A stretch of DNA of 64,000 nt from Bacillus sp. AFS029637 (GCF_002584985.1 NZ_NUPZ01000011.1:74836-138835), one strand, 5' to 3'; counted from the stretch's first letter, positions 7,933 through 18,785 are shown. Numbers and translations are program-made. The notes: generated from the sequence alone by a model not told the origin.

Positions 7933-8940
7933 TTAATTCATTCTACTAATCATTTCTCGAATCGTTTCTAATTCTTGTTCTGTATATATTACTTTCCCTG
8001 TTAAGATTTCATTTCTAAAGAACGTTACAATTTGCTCCCTATCTTTTAATCTCGGCGTTTCTTCTTCAGAAAGATCTATCAATTCTTTACCACTTTCATT
8101 ATAAAAATATACAACTGGTTTTACATTTTCTTTTACAATATCAACTTGTATTTCTTTCAAACTATTGTATAAAATGTGAGATAGTTTCTTCGCTCTACAT
8201 ACTGGATTCCCTTCATTTTTCACTTGTAGCGTTAATGAATCTTCACCTGTAATCCATTCAAACGTCTCTTCTTTCTCAACTTCTAGTTGATACTTACCAA
8301 TTTCATCAATCATAAATGAATATATACTAGCATTTTCTTTCGTTAAACCATGAATTAATTTCCCTGTCCATTCTTTCGTCTCAAGTAGATATATGCCCGT
8401 TTTACTTAAGACAAGATGATGAATTCGAAAATCATTTCCTCCACGCTTATTTCTAACGAAAACGTTCGGCATAATATGAAATTCATTATCTACTATTATT
8501 CCTTGCTCTACAAATCCTCGCTTCATATAATATAATGTTTCATGTGTATTCACTTCAGCGCCATTTTTAGTATACTCTCGTAAATCTGCAATTAGCTTTT
8601 GAAACATATGTATTTCATTACTATGTTTATCTTGCATTTCACTGCGTTCTTTACTATGTTGCATAGCTAACTGATTTTTCATCATACGCATATTTTCAAG
8701 TTCTCTATTTGCACTTACTTGTAAATCATTGTATTTCTTCTGTTCCATATTTTTCAATGTATTTTGTTGTTCTTTATGTTCTATAACCGTAGCTGCAATT
8801 TCATTTTCATACGTTTCAATTGCTTGCTTCTTTTCAAATTCCACTTGCTGACTCTCTGATTCTAACTGTTTATTTTTATAAAACAGTACGAACACTCCAG
8901 CTAATAATAATAAAATTATACCTATTAGCACATACTCCAT
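7933..8940 (-). CDS. Membrane-anchored coiled-coil NERD-domain protein
   Basis: 335 aa. One N-terminal helix (residues 3-20), a long coiled coil (about 25-125, rich in E/K/Q), then a NERD domain: HIMPNVFVRNKRGGNDFRIHHLVLSKTGIYLLETKEWTG, with the D-x-x-h and E-x-K motif of the nuclease-like fold (D and ETK). NERD domains are nuclease-related and occur in DNA-processing or stress proteins; activity here is inferred only. The following small membrane gene is 15 bases away, suggesting a two-gene unit. Confidence 0.75.
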   Translation of the reverse strand: MEYVLIGIILLLLAGVFVLFYKNKQLESESQQVEFEKKQAIETYENEIAATVIEHKEQQNTLKNMEQKKYNDLQVSANRELENMRMMKNQLAMQHSKERSEMQDKHSNEIHMFQKLIADLREYTKNGAEVNTHETLYYMKRGFVEQGIIVDNEFHIMPNVFVRNKRGGNDFRIHHLVLSKTGIYLLETKEWTGKLIHGLTKENASIYSFMIDEIGKYQLEVEKEETFEWITGEDSLTLQVKNEGNPVCRAKKLSHILYNSLKEIQVDIVKENVKPVVYFYNESGKELIDLSEEETPRLKDREQIVTFFRNEILTGKVIYTEQELETIREMISRMN

Positions 8941-9023
8941 AGTTCGACTCCTTTTGTATACATATTTCTACTACATTATACTATGTTATCAATATATATT
9001 TTGTAAAAATTTCACGTGCAATG

Positions 9024-9053
9024 AAAAGGCCTTGTAGAGCTACAAGGCCTTTT
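9024..9053 (-). terminator. Terminator of the YheIH-type exporter operon
   Basis: Perfect 13-bp stem AAAAGGCCTTGTA/TACAAGGCCTTTT with a 4-base loop. It overlaps the stop codon at 9040. Confidence 0.85.
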
Positions 9054-10806
9054 GCAAACTTCCTTTATTTTGTAGTAAATACATATTATAATACAACCCT
9101 TGTTCACTCAGTAACTCTTGATGTGTTCCTCTTTCCACTATCTCTCCATCATGCATAACAAAAATTTGATCTGCATCTTGAATTGTAGATAATCTGTGCG
9201 CAATCGCTATTGTCGTTCTACCTTTTCGCATTTGCTGCAACGCTGTTTGGATAGCCTCTTCTGTTTCTGTATCAATATTAGCAGTTGCCTCATCTAGTAC
9301 TAATACTTTTGGATTAGTTGCTATCGTTCTAGCAAAAGCGATTAATTGTCGTTGCCCGCTAGAAAACGCAGCCCCTCGTTCTACTACTTCTGTTTCATAC
9401 TGCTCTGGTAATTTTTCAATAAACGTATTGGCTTGCACAAATTGCGCAGCTTCCTTTACTTCTTCATCCGTAATTTCTTCATTGTACATACGAATATTTT
9501 GCTTTACATTTCCCGCAAATAAAAAAGCATCTTGCAATACGAGTCCTATTTTCTTTCTAATTTCTCGTTCTTCAAATTTCTCTAAATCCACACCATCTAT
9601 TACAATATTTCCTGATTTAATATTATAAAATCGCATCAACAAATTCATAATAGTACTTTTTCCGCTACCAGTATGCCCAACAAAAGCAACCGTTTGCCCT
9701 TGTTTCACGTGAAAAGATACATTTTTTAAAACATCACGCTTTCCGTCATACGAAAAAGTAACATTTTTAAATTTAATATCTCCATCAACTACTTGAGGAT
9801 TTCCATTCGCTTTTTGAACTGGCGCTAAATCTTTCTCATCCATTAAATGAAATACACGTGACGATGAAACAAGTGCCTGTTGGAAAAATGACAATTTCAT
9901 CATCATCTCATTTACAGGTTGGAAGAAACGATGAATATAGTTAACAAAGGCATATAAAACCCCTACTTCAACCGGACTTTTTAAAGCATCAATTCCAAAT
10001 AAGCCAAGTACTAACGCAATTGCTATAATATGAACTAAATCTGTAGCTGGACGTAAAAGTAATGCGTCTAACTTTAACGTCCGTCGTCCTGCGCTATAAT
10101 GTTTAGTATTAACTTCTTCAAACTCTTTTCTCATACGCTTTTCTTGTCTGAACACTTGAATAATATTCATCCCTTGAATGGACTCGTTTAACTTTGCGTT
10201 TAAAACACTCAGTTGGTTACGTACTTCTAAATAAAAAACGGCACTTTTCCGGCGATATAGCACCATAATTGCAAACATAATCGGAATTAATACGAGAGAA
10301 AATAACGCTAATTTTACATCTAATAAAAACATCGCTACTAAAATACCGAATAAAAAGACTACATTTTTCACAAATGTTGATAATACACTGACATAAAAAT
10401 CTTTAATTGCTTCCGTATCATTCGTTATGCGTGATACAAGCGTCCCAATCGGCGTACGATCAAAGAAACTTAATGATAACTTTTGAACATGCTCGTATAC
10501 TTCAACACGCATATCTTGAACAATTTTAAAAGCGATATTTTGAAAATACAATAAGTCTAAATAAGTAAATAATACTTTTAATAAGTGAGCAATAATATAC
10601 ACTACAAATAGAGTAACAAGTGCCGATTGATCAAAGTTACGTGGTACTAAGTGTTCATCAAGAAATTGTTTAATTAAAAAAGGACCCATCATTTCAGTTA
10701 CAGTTGCACCAACTAGAAATAAAAATGCTAATGCTAATAATCCTTTATATGGTCTCATATAAGAAAGCAATCTTCTTAAATCACTCTGTTTTTTCTTAGC
10801 CATCAT
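9040..10806 (-). CDS. yheH: Heterodimeric ABC exporter subunit, YheH-like
   Basis: A 588-aa half-transporter. Six-helix exporter domain in residues 1-310, nucleotide-binding domain after 340 with Walker A GHTGSGKST, Walker B VLVLDEATANID and a complete catalytic Glu. The signature is SSGQRQ rather than SGGQ. With the partner's Asp in place of the catalytic Glu, this gives one consensus and one degenerate ATP site, the hallmark of heterodimeric exporters such as BmrCD and TM287/288. Best overall resemblance is B. subtilis YheH, minus its roughly 80-residue extracellular insert. It overlaps the partner gene by ATGA. Likely a multidrug or lipid exporter. Confidence 0.8.
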   Translation of the reverse strand: MMAKKKQSDLRRLLSYMRPYKGLLALAFLFLVGATVTEMMGPFLIKQFLDEHLVPRNFDQSALVTLFVVYIIAHLLKVLFTYLDLLYFQNIAFKIVQDMRVEVYEHVQKLSLSFFDRTPIGTLVSRITNDTEAIKDFYVSVLSTFVKNVVFLFGILVAMFLLDVKLALFSLVLIPIMFAIMVLYRRKSAVFYLEVRNQLSVLNAKLNESIQGMNIIQVFRQEKRMRKEFEEVNTKHYSAGRRTLKLDALLLRPATDLVHIIAIALVLGLFGIDALKSPVEVGVLYAFVNYIHRFFQPVNEMMMKLSFFQQALVSSSRVFHLMDEKDLAPVQKANGNPQVVDGDIKFKNVTFSYDGKRDVLKNVSFHVKQGQTVAFVGHTGSGKSTIMNLLMRFYNIKSGNIVIDGVDLEKFEEREIRKKIGLVLQDAFLFAGNVKQNIRMYNEEITDEEVKEAAQFVQANTFIEKLPEQYETEVVERGAAFSSGQRQLIAFARTIATNPKVLVLDEATANIDTETEEAIQTALQQMRKGRTTIAIAHRLSTIQDADQIFVMHDGEIVERGTHQELLSEQGLYYNMYLLQNKGSLQKAL

Positions 10807-12554
10807 ACGCCTCCTTTCTCGACTAATGCTTCTAACTGCTGACTTTCGTACATTTCTTTATACCAACCGTTTTCTTGCATTAATTGCTCATGTGTACCTC
10901 GTTGTACAATTCGACCTTCATCCACAACAAGAATAAGGTTAGCATGTTGAATTGCACTTAAACGATGAGCAGTAATAATCGTCGTTTTCCCTGCTCTTTC
11001 CCTCTTTAATGCATTTAAAATCGTTTCCTCTGTTTTTGCATCTACCGCAGATAGACAGTCGTCCAAAATTAAAATTTCAGCATTTGTTAATAAAGCACGC
11101 GCAATTGAGATTCTCTGTTTCTGGCCTCCAGATAAAGAAACGCCTCTTTCACCAACTACTGTCTCATATCCTTCTGAAAATTGAAGTATGTCATTATGAA
11201 TACAAGCAATCTCTGCAGCACGAGTAATTTCATTATACGTAGCATCCGCCTTTCCGAAGGCGATATTCTCCCCAATACTCGCTGAAAATAAAAAATGATC
11301 TTGCGGTACATATGAAATAGCAGAACGGACACCGTAAAGTGTTACATCTCGAATATCTCGCTCCCCAACTTTTAATTCACCATTAAAATGGTCATACTCA
11401 CGGATTAAACATTTTAATAAAGTTGTTTTCCCCGCACCTGTACGTCCTACAACTCCAAGCGTTTCACCCTTCTTCAAATCAAAATGAATATCTGTTAAAT
11501 GTAACAGTTCATTTTTCTTATATGAAAATGAATCAACCGCAAATGAAACATCACCGCTCGCTATTGTATGTACAGCGTTTTCTCTATTTACTACATCTGA
11601 TTTTTGAGAAAGGATTTTCTCTACACGGTCATACGAAGCGCGTCCACGCTCCATAATATTGAACAACCATCCAAATGCTAACATCGGCCAAACAAGGGTA
11701 CCTAAATATGTTGTAAATGTAACTAATTCACCGACTGTCAATTCACCTCTCACAACTAATACTGACCCGTAACATACTGCAATTAAAAAAGAAAACCCAA
11801 CGATAAGAGCGATTGTTGGATCAAACAATGAATCAATACGTGCGACTAACATATTTTTATGTACGACATCTTCTGACTTTTTTCGAAACGCTTGTAAATC
11901 TTCTTTCTCTTGTCCTAGTGATCGAATTACCTTCATCCCACTCATACTCTCTTGCACTTTGTCATTGATTTCCGAAAACGATTGCTGTGCTTTATGAAAC
12001 CTTTTATGTAATAAAGTTCCATAATAATTCGTAGAGATCGCTACAATTGGCATCGGAATTAAACTTAATAACGTCAACTTCCAGCTAATTGTAAAACCCA
12101 TCGCTACGAGTACACATCCTCCAACAGCTAATGAATCAACTAGTGTTAAAACACCCGATCCAGCCGTTTGCTGAATTGCTTGAATATCATTAGTCGCATG
12201 TGCCATCAAATCGCCTGTACGACGTGATTGATAAAAAGATGGGCTCATCCTTGTAAAATGTTCATATAAATTCTTTCGGAGTTGACGGGCTAGTTTTAAA
12301 GAAGATCCAAAAATCATAATACGCCATAAGTAACGTAATATGTACATCGTAATTCCTACAACTACTAATAGAATAACCCATTTCAATAATTTTTCAGATG
12401 TTAATGTTCCATCATTAATTTCATCCACTACGATTCCTAGTACTCTTGGCGCGACAAGTTCAAGAAGCGCGACACCAAACAACATAATAATTCCGATTAT
12501 GTACGCTCGTTTTTCTTGCTTAAAAAACCAAGCTAAATTAATAAATACCTTCAT
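10803..12554 (-). CDS. yheI: Heterodimeric ABC exporter subunit, YheI-like
   Basis: A 583-aa half-transporter with six helices (1-310), then a nucleotide-binding domain: Walker A GRTGAGKTT, signature SGGQKQR, Walker B ILILDDCLSAVD. The residue after Walker B is Asp where catalytic Glu is expected, so this subunit supplies the degenerate site. Sequence along the protein (NLAWFFKQEK start, PQDHFLFSASIGENIAFGK, MYESQQLEAL end) tracks B. subtilis YheI. ATG preceded by GGGAGGAGG. First gene of the two-gene operon. Confidence 0.8.
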   Translation of the reverse strand: MKVFINLAWFFKQEKRAYIIGIIMLFGVALLELVAPRVLGIVVDEINDGTLTSEKLLKWVILLVVVGITMYILRYLWRIMIFGSSLKLARQLRKNLYEHFTRMSPSFYQSRRTGDLMAHATNDIQAIQQTAGSGVLTLVDSLAVGGCVLVAMGFTISWKLTLLSLIPMPIVAISTNYYGTLLHKRFHKAQQSFSEINDKVQESMSGMKVIRSLGQEKEDLQAFRKKSEDVVHKNMLVARIDSLFDPTIALIVGFSFLIAVCYGSVLVVRGELTVGELVTFTTYLGTLVWPMLAFGWLFNIMERGRASYDRVEKILSQKSDVVNRENAVHTIASGDVSFAVDSFSYKKNELLHLTDIHFDLKKGETLGVVGRTGAGKTTLLKCLIREYDHFNGELKVGERDIRDVTLYGVRSAISYVPQDHFLFSASIGENIAFGKADATYNEITRAAEIACIHNDILQFSEGYETVVGERGVSLSGGQKQRISIARALLTNAEILILDDCLSAVDAKTEETILNALKRERAGKTTIITAHRLSAIQHANLILVVDEGRIVQRGTHEQLMQENGWYKEMYESQQLEALVEKGGV

Positions 12555-12644
12555 GTTTTTTCCTCCTCCCTTAAAATGAGCGATGTTTTCAGTTTACCAA
12601 AAATACAGAATTTTTAAAAGTTTTGAATTCTATAATCAATAAAA

Positions 12645-12673
12645 AGAAAAGACACTCTTAGCGAGTGTCTTTT
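12645..12673 (-). terminator. Terminator after yneF
   Basis: Stem AAAAGACACTC/GAGTGTCTTTT with a 5-base loop just after the yneF stop on the minus strand. Confidence 0.8.
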
Positions 12674-12678
12674 AGCGC

Positions 12679-12900
12679 TTATTTCATTTGTTGCTTGTTC
12701 ATCGCGCTCATCATTTGATTGATTTTCTTTTGGGAAGGTTTTTGTCCCATTTGCATCATCATCATTTTTAACATTTGTTCGTTAATTGGTGGATTTTTTT
12801 GTAAGTAATTCATCATGTATTTGCGGGCAATGAAAAATCCTAACGCCACGCCTGCTACTAGTGCTACTACGCCCACTAGAATACCTAACCAAATTGGCAT
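12679..12900 (-). CDS. yneF: UPF0154 protein YneF
   Basis: A 73-aa protein with one N-terminal transmembrane helix ([21 protein letters not shown]) followed by a cytosolic, Met- and Gln-rich tail with [29 protein letters not shown]. This is the UPF0154 family, conserved in Firmicutes and of unknown role. The place downstream of tkt and sirA is the same as in B. subtilis. Strong ribosome site AAGGAGG before ATG. Confidence 0.9.
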
Positions 12901-12978
12901 ATATTTTCCTCCTTCATGTTGTCTACCTTACAGTGTACTAAAACCTTTTCAATAAGACAAGATACAATTCGACATTTT

Positions 12979-13419
12979 TTACACATATGTTCGTACTTGT
13001 TTTAGAGGATTCAGCCATCCGTACTTTGTATTTTCATAATCCATAGCTAAAAATGTTAATTCACACTTTCGAAGCACCTCAAAAAACGTCGTTTCCATAG
13101 AGACATTTCCAGAGGTATTCATACGAATATAGTGTGGTTTCACCATTATTTCGCCATATTCGGCTCCTGTAAAAAGTGTATGTGTATGATGTGTTCTATC
13201 ATATCGACCAAGAGCACGTAAAGCTTGCTCTAATTTATGATGAATTTTCATTACTTGTAATGGCATCGTTATATACATCATTTGTTTGTATAACACTTTT
13301 TTCTCCGAAAGGGACCCAGATTCTGAAAATCGAGCAAATAAATCAAAAAATAAATATTCACGACCAAAATAAGCTTTCGCAATATCCTCTTGAATTAAAT
13401 ACAATTCATACGTTTTCAT
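12979..13419 (-). CDS. sirA: Sporulation inhibitor of replication SirA
   Basis: A 146-aa protein matching the SirA/YneE family in length, in its start (MKTYELYLIQEDIAKAYFGRE) and in its tKYGWLNPLKQVRTYV end. In B. subtilis SirA is made under Spo0A control and binds domain I of DnaA to stop new replication rounds during sporulation. Context tkt-sirA-yneF is the conserved order. I did not verify a Spo0A box upstream. Confidence 0.85.
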   Translation of the reverse strand: MKTYELYLIQEDIAKAYFGREYLFFDLFARFSESGSLSEKKVLYKQMMYITMPLQVMKIHHKLEQALRALGRYDRTHHTHTLFTGAEYGEIMVKPHYIRMNTSGNVSMETTFFEVLRKCELTFLAMDYENTKYGWLNPLKQVRTYV

Positions 13420-13538
13420 CTTCAGCCTCCCAATCTGGACAACCTTTTCTCTTCATTATATAGAAGAAAATTTGCAATGATTGTCTGACTGCGGAGAGAT
13501 AAAAAACTTTTTCTGTCGAAAAAACTCATTTACATAGA

Positions 13539-13566
13539 AAAACCTCTCCATGCCGGAGAGATTTTT
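13539..13566 (-). terminator. Terminator of tkt
   Basis: Stem CTCTCC/GGAGAG, loop GGCAT, followed on the minus strand by GTTTTTC; ten bases after the tkt stop. Confidence 0.75.
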
Positions 13567-13575
13567 CTGAAATCA

Positions 13576-15576
13576 TTAAAGCATTTCTTTTACTTTACGA
13601 ACAACGTTCTCTACAGTAAATCCATACTCTTCCATAATCTTCTCACCAGGAGCAGAAGCACCGAATGTATCGATACCTAGCACATCTCCTTCAAGACCTA
13701 CGTAACGGTGCCATCCGAATGTAGCACCCATTTCGATTGCGAAACGCTTCGTTACTGCTTTTGGTAATACAGATTCTTTGTACTCAGCAGTTTGAGCTTC
13801 AAAGCGATCCATAGATGGCATGCTGACAACAGATGCGTCAACACCGTCTACTGCTAATGCTTTTTGTGCTTCAACAGCTAGACTTACTTCAGATCCAGTT
13901 GCAAGTAAGATAACATCAGCTGTTTCTTTCTTGCTTGCAGAAACTACATATGCACCTTTTGCTACTTTTTCATACGTATCGTCTTTTGCACCTTCTAATG
14001 TTGGAAGATCTTGACGAGTTAATACTAAAGCAGTTGGTTTGTTTGTAGATTCTAAAGCTAGTCTCCAAGCTGCAACAGATTCGTTACCGTCAGCTGGACG
14101 AATAACAGAAACATTTGGCATTGCACGAAGCGCCGCTAATTGCTCAACTGGTTCATGTGTTGGACCATCTTCACCAACAGCGATACTGTCGTGTGTGAAT
14201 ACATACGTTACTGGCAATTGCATTAATGCTGCAAGACGAATTGCTGGACGTAAGTAGTCAGAGAATACGAAGAACGTACCACCGTAAGTTTTTAAACCGC
14301 CATGTAGCGCAATACCGTTCATTGCTGCACCCATTGCGAACTCACGTACACCGTACCAAATGTTTTTACCGCTGTAATCTTCTCTTGTAAAGTCTTTTTC
14401 GTTATTCATGTATGTTTTGTTAGAACCAGCAAGGTCAGCAGATCCACCGAAGAATGATGGTACAGACTCTGCAATTGCATTAATTACAGTACCTGAAGAA
14501 TTACGAGTTGCTGCTTTTGATCCTAATTCATAAGTAGGTAAACTTTGCTCCCAACCTTCTGGAAGTTGACCGTTCATTGCCGCTTGGAATTCGTTTGCTA
14601 ATTCTGGATATGCTTGTGCATATTCGCCTAACATTGTGTTCCAAGCTGCTTGCGCATTTTCACCAACATCTTGTACTGTTTTGCGGAAGTTGTCATATAC
14701 TTCTTCTGCAACATGGAAGTCTTGTTCAGCAGTCCAAGCGTATGCTTCTTTCGTTAATTTTGTTTCGTCTGCACCAAGTGGAGAACCATGTGAAGCTGAT
14801 TTTCCTGATTTGTTTGGAGAACCGAAACCAATTGTCGTTCTTACTTCAATTAGCGTTGGGCGTTTTTCGTCAGCTTTCGCTTCTTCAATTGCTTTTGCGA
14901 TAGCTCCAATATCGTTTCCATCCTCAACACGGATTACTTGCCATCCGTATGCTTTGTAACGATCTTCTACACTTTCAGAGAATGAACGATTTAAATCGCC
15001 ATCTAATGAAATATCATTTGAATCGTAAAGCACAACAAGGCGACCTAATTGTAAATGTGCAGCTAATGAAGATGCTTCAGCAGAAACGCCTTCCATTAAA
15101 TCTCCATCACCACAAATAGCGTATGTATGATGATCTACTACATTATACGCATCACGATTATATTTAGCAGCTAAATGTCTTTCAGCCATTGCCATACCTA
15201 CAGCTGTTGCAATACCTTGTCCAAGTGGACCAGTAGTTGCATCTACACCTGCTGTATGACCGTACTCAGGATGTCCTGGAGTTTTGCTTCCCCATTGACG
15301 GAAGTTCTTTAAGTCATCCATTGTTACATCATAACCAGATAGGTGAAGTAGGCTGTATAATAACATTGAACCATGACCTGCAGATAATACGAAACGATCA
15401 CGGTTAAACCACGTTGGGTTATTTGGATTGTGTTTCATAAATTGAGTCCATAATGTATAAGCCATTGGTGCTGCACCCATTGGCATTCCTGGGTGACCAG
15501 AGTTTGCTTTTTCAATCGCATCGATGGATAATGTGCGAATCGTGTTGATAGAAAGTTGTTCGATTGAATGTGACAT
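13576..15576 (-). CDS. tkt: Transketolase
   Basis: A 666-aa thiamine-diphosphate enzyme moving two-carbon ketol units between sugar phosphates in the pentose phosphate pathway. Visible motifs: substrate His in [17 protein letters not shown] (residue about 28), ThDP/Mg motif GDGDLMEG...[10 protein letters not shown], catalytic Glu region in the PYR domain, and the transketolase signature [21 protein letters not shown]. The start is set at the ATG before SHSIEQLS, with GAAGGGAAG upstream; the 14 in-frame residues before it have no ribosome site. Soluble, constitutive, core gene. Confidence 0.97.
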   Translation of the reverse strand: MSHSIEQLSINTIRTLSIDAIEKANSGHPGMPMGAAPMAYTLWTQFMKHNPNNPTWFNRDRFVLSAGHGSMLLYSLLHLSGYDVTMDDLKNFRQWGSKTPGHPEYGHTAGVDATTGPLGQGIATAVGMAMAERHLAAKYNRDAYNVVDHHTYAICGDGDLMEGVSAEASSLAAHLQLGRLVVLYDSNDISLDGDLNRSFSESVEDRYKAYGWQVIRVEDGNDIGAIAKAIEEAKADEKRPTLIEVRTTIGFGSPNKSGKSASHGSPLGADETKLTKEAYAWTAEQDFHVAEEVYDNFRKTVQDVGENAQAAWNTMLGEYAQAYPELANEFQAAMNGQLPEGWEQSLPTYELGSKAATRNSSGTVINAIAESVPSFFGGSADLAGSNKTYMNNEKDFTREDYSGKNIWYGVREFAMGAAMNGIALHGGLKTYGGTFFVFSDYLRPAIRLAALMQLPVTYVFTHDSIAVGEDGPTHEPVEQLAALRAMPNVSVIRPADGNESVAAWRLALESTNKPTALVLTRQDLPTLEGAKDDTYEKVAKGAYVVSASKKETADVILLATGSEVSLAVEAQKALAVDGVDASVVSMPSMDRFEAQTAEYKESVLPKAVTKRFAIEMGATFGWHRYVGLEGDVLGIDTFGASAPGEKIMEEYGFTVENVVRKVKEML

Positions 15577-15799
15577 GCTATTCTTCCCTTCGCTTATATT
15601 AGTAAACGTTTTATACATTTATATGATAGCTTCCCACGCAAGATTATACAACATGTATCGACAAATATGTTGATGTTTTTTTGATTTCCCATAAAAAAAT
15701 CAATGATTCCAGGGATGTATGGGCATTCAATATGACATACTTTTTTATTGTTTTTATTTTAAAAAGAAAGGAAATTATCTGTATATTTATTCATCATTT

Positions 15800-16281
15800 T
15801 CAAATTCCATAATGCAAAATATATCCTTCCGCATTTTTCACTCTGCGAAGCAAACGAATAAAAGACTCTATTTCTAGGCATAATGTATCTCGATTAAATA
15901 CATATTTTTCATATTTTCCAGCAGTATCATTTTCATTTTCCCATTGAAACTGTCCTGTCAGTTCGATTGTTTCTGGCGCTAAAGAAAACATGCTAATCAG
16001 TAAAGAAAATAACTGTTCTGCTACCACTGCCCCTTTCTGTTCAATTTTTGTAATACCATAATAATGAATTCCAAATCCTTCTGCTCTTTTAGCAGGGTAA
16101 TAAACCGGAATCCAATGGATAACATCTAAAAAATACACGATTAGCTCATCACTTAATACAACACATTCTTCTATCGTCGCCTCTTCTTTATCCAAGAAAC
16201 AATCTTCAATCCAATTCACACCTTCAAGATCCAATCCTTTTTTTCAGATGAAACAAATTCAAATTCATGTTGTAAAGCCAA
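15800..16281 (-). pseudogene. Unknown 159-aa protein with a one-base frameshift in a poly-A run
   Basis: A good ribosome site (AGGGGGG) precedes TTG at 16281, whose frame reads MALQHEFEFVSSEKK and then hits a run of seven A (16238-16244). After the run that frame soon stops. The next frame continues GLDLEGVNWIEDCFLDKEE... to 15800 (144 codons with no ribosome site of its own). One more A would fuse both into SSEKKGLDLEGVNW. Either a frameshifted gene, a sequencing slip, or transcriptional slippage. Family not recognised; the long part is acidic and beta-rich. If intact, it would be a cytosolic protein. Confidence 0.55.
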
Positions 16282-16334
16282 AATATCCCCCCTGTTATTC
16301 AATGATTTCCAAATTAATTACTTTATATTATACA

Positions 16335-16362
16335 AAAGAAGCACCTTCTATAGGTGCTTCTA
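16335..16362 (-). terminator. Terminator of the phosphonate-type transporter operon
   Basis: Stem AGAAGCACC/GGTGCTTCT followed on the minus strand by TTTTG, eight bases after the second PhnE stop. Confidence 0.8.
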
Positions 16363-16369
16363 AAATCAT

Positions 16370-17173
16370 TTATACGAGTTTCTTCCGAATCGAACTTGAA
16401 ATAAAGTCAATGATAATTACCATTAAAATGATGCCTAATAAAATAATTCCTACGCGGGACCAATTCCGTGAACTTAAAGCAAAAATTAGCGGTGTACCAA
16501 TACCACCTGCTCCAATAACGCCTAATATTGTAGCGGATCGCACATTAATTTCAAACCTATATAACGTATAAGATAAGAAGTCAGGTAACACTTGTGGGAA
16601 TACCGCGTACCAAAGAATTTGAAAACGGTTTGCTCCTGTAGCAATTAGCGCTTCGGTCGGTCCCTTATCAATATTTTCGATTCCTTCCGAATACAGCTTT
16701 CCTAACATCCCGATAGAATGCAATCCTAAAGCTAGTACTCCAGCGAAAGAACCTGGACCGACAGCTTTTATAAATAAAAGTGCCATTACTAACTCAGGAA
16801 ATGTACGGACAAAACTAAGTACAAACTTCCCAGTTCCTGAAGTTAATTTTCCACTACTCATATTTGTTGCTGCCCAAAAAGCAAATGGCACTGATAAAAA
16901 GGCGGAAATAAATGTACCTAATATCGCAATAGCCAACGTATCAATTAAACCATGTAATAAATCTTCTCCATCTGGCAAGGATACATACGACCAATCTGGA
17001 TTCAATACCCCTGTCATAATTGCTTTTGTAATTTCTCCCGCGGTATTCTTTATTCCCTCTAGCGGTACTCCTGAAAAGGCCCATACATATATAACCGCAA
17101 GTGCTATAAAAATAATCCAGCGATACACACTTGATTTCTTTCGTTTTGGTATGATCATCGTCGATTCACTCAT
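16370..17173 (-). CDS. phnE: Phosphonate-type ABC transporter permease PhnE (second copy)
   Basis: A 267-aa permease with about six helices and the binding-protein-dependent EAA loop GPTEALIATGANRFQILWYAVFPQVLPDF. The end of the core, RSATILGVIGAGGIGTPL, is typical of PhnE. It is adjacent to, and paralogous with, the 264-aa PhnE just upstream. The two should form the heterodimeric membrane channel with PhnC on the cytosolic side. Start overlaps the preceding stop. Substrate could be phosphonate, phosphite or a phosphate ester; no C-P lyase or phosphonatase is nearby. Confidence 0.9.
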   Translation of the reverse strand: MSESTMIIPKRKKSSVYRWIIFIALAVIYVWAFSGVPLEGIKNTAGEITKAIMTGVLNPDWSYVSLPDGEDLLHGLIDTLAIAILGTFISAFLSVPFAFWAATNMSSGKLTSGTGKFVLSFVRTFPELVMALLFIKAVGPGSFAGVLALGLHSIGMLGKLYSEGIENIDKGPTEALIATGANRFQILWYAVFPQVLPDFLSYTLYRFEINVRSATILGVIGAGGIGTPLIFALSSRNWSRVGIILLGIILMVIIIDFISSSIRKKLV

Positions 17174-17967
17174 TATAATTTCTCCCGCAACAATGTACTT
17201 ATATAATCAATTAACAATACAACAACAAGAGTATAAATAATAATAGAAGCAGTTTGTTGATATTGTAAAAATCCAAGTGTACGATCATAATACAATCCAA
17301 TGCCCCCTGCCCCTACTAACCCTAAAACAGCAGCTGCACGTACATTCACCTCAAATGTATAAAGTACATAGGAGACAAAATGCGCTTTCACTTGCGGAAC
17401 TACCCCATAAACAATCCACTGCACCTTATTAGCTCCTACAGCTGTCATCGCTTCTAACGGTCCAGGGTCAATTGCTTCAATGGACTCATACAACAATTTC
17501 GCTACGAGCCCAACTGAAAAACAAGTAAGAGCTAAAATGCCTGGAAGTGGTCCTATTCCAAAAATCGCCACAAAAATAGCAGCTAATAGTAAGTCTGGTA
17601 TCGTTCGTATAAAATTTAAAATCAAACGAGCTGGACTGTACAAAAACACATTAGTAAATACATTACTTGCCGCAAATAGTGCAAGTGGTATAGCTAAAAT
17701 TGCTCCTAAAGTCGTCCCAATAATCGCCATACGTATCGTATCTAACATTGCCGTTGTAATTACTTGAAAATAACTCCAATCTGGCGGCACCATTTCCTTC
17801 AATAAATCGATCATATTAGGAAAACCAATTACTAGTTTTGAAAATGATGCATCGACCTGGACACTACTTCCCCACAACATTACAATAACGAGAATAACCG
17901 TTAGCATATGTTTCAATTTACTCGGCGGCTTCGGTATCGATTTCGAGTACATCGTCACGCCACTCAT
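17173..17967 (-). CDS. phnE: Phosphonate-type ABC transporter permease PhnE (first copy)
   Basis: A 264-aa permease with the EAA loop [29 protein letters not shown] and the PhnE hallmark [24 protein letters not shown]. It overlaps phnC by 4 bases and the second phnE by one base, so the three are tightly coupled. First hydrophobic segment at residues 18-40; six helices in all. Confidence 0.9.
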   Translation of the reverse strand: MSGVTMYSKSIPKPPSKLKHMLTVILVIVMLWGSSVQVDASFSKLVIGFPNMIDLLKEMVPPDWSYFQVITTAMLDTIRMAIIGTTLGAILAIPLALFAASNVFTNVFLYSPARLILNFIRTIPDLLLAAIFVAIFGIGPLPGILALTCFSVGLVAKLLYESIEAIDPGPLEAMTAVGANKVQWIVYGVVPQVKAHFVSYVLYTFEVNVRAAAVLGLVGAGGIGLYYDRTLGFLQYQQTASIIIYTLVVVLLIDYISTLLREKL

Positions 17968-18737
17968 TTAGCCGCCACCTCTAATAATTCATTTTCCTGA
18001 GCCACTTCCCCATATATTTCAGCAAATTTTTCGTCCGTTGCCTCATCTACCAATCCATCAAAAACAATTTCACCCGCGTGTAATCCAATAATACGAGTAG
18101 CATATTGCCTAGCTAAATCAATAGAATGCAAGTTTACAATTGTCGTAATTCCAAAATCTTCGTTAATTTTTTTCAAATCATCCAGCACTTGCTTTGTTGT
18201 AAGTGGGTCTAACGATGCAACAGGTTCATCCGCCAATATAATTTTCGCTTCTTGCGCCAATGCTCTCGCTATCGATACACGTTGCTGTTGTCCTCCTGAT
18301 AATTCATCAGCCCGTGCATATGCTTTCTCCAAAATATTCACTCTTTTTAACGCCTGAAACGCAAGCTCCAAATCTTCTTTTGGAAACAACCCTAACGTTG
18401 TGCGCAGTGTCGAATGATATCCAACACGGCCAGCTAATACGTTTTTCAATACCGTTGATCGCTTTACAAGGTTAAAACTTTGAAAAATCATGCCAATATC
18501 CCGGCGCATACGTCGTAATCCTTTTCCTTTTGCAGCGGTAATAGACTCCCCTTCAATAATGATTTCTCCCTCTGTAATCTCATGAAGGCGATTTACTGAT
18601 CTAAGGAGTGTAGATTTTCCAGCACCAGACAGTCCTACCATTACAACAAACTCGCCTTTTTGAATTTTTAAACTTATATTATTTAATCCTTTTGTACCAT
18701 TCGGATACACTTTAGAGACATTCCGAAACTCTATCAC
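17964..18737 (-). CDS. phnC: Phosphonate-type ABC transporter ATP-binding protein PhnC
   Basis: A 257-aa ATPase with Walker [11 protein letters not shown]-loop [13 protein letters not shown], signature SGGQQQR and Walker [14 protein letters not shown]. The tail [22 protein letters not shown] is characteristic of PhnC. It powers import through the two PhnE subunits and is encoded 95 bases after phnD, with an intercistronic hairpin in between. Confidence 0.92.
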   Translation of the reverse strand: MIEFRNVSKVYPNGTKGLNNISLKIQKGEFVVMVGLSGAGKSTLLRSVNRLHEITEGEIIIEGESITAAKGKGLRRMRRDIGMIFQSFNLVKRSTVLKNVLAGRVGYHSTLRTTLGLFPKEDLELAFQALKRVNILEKAYARADELSGGQQQRVSIARALAQEAKIILADEPVASLDPLTTKQVLDDLKKINEDFGITTIVNLHSIDLARQYATRIIGLHAGEIVFDGLVDEATDEKFAEIYGEVAQENELLEVAAK

Positions 18738-18785
18738 ACCTATTACCTACTTTCAATATATTATCAGTAACCTAAAAACGGCAAA

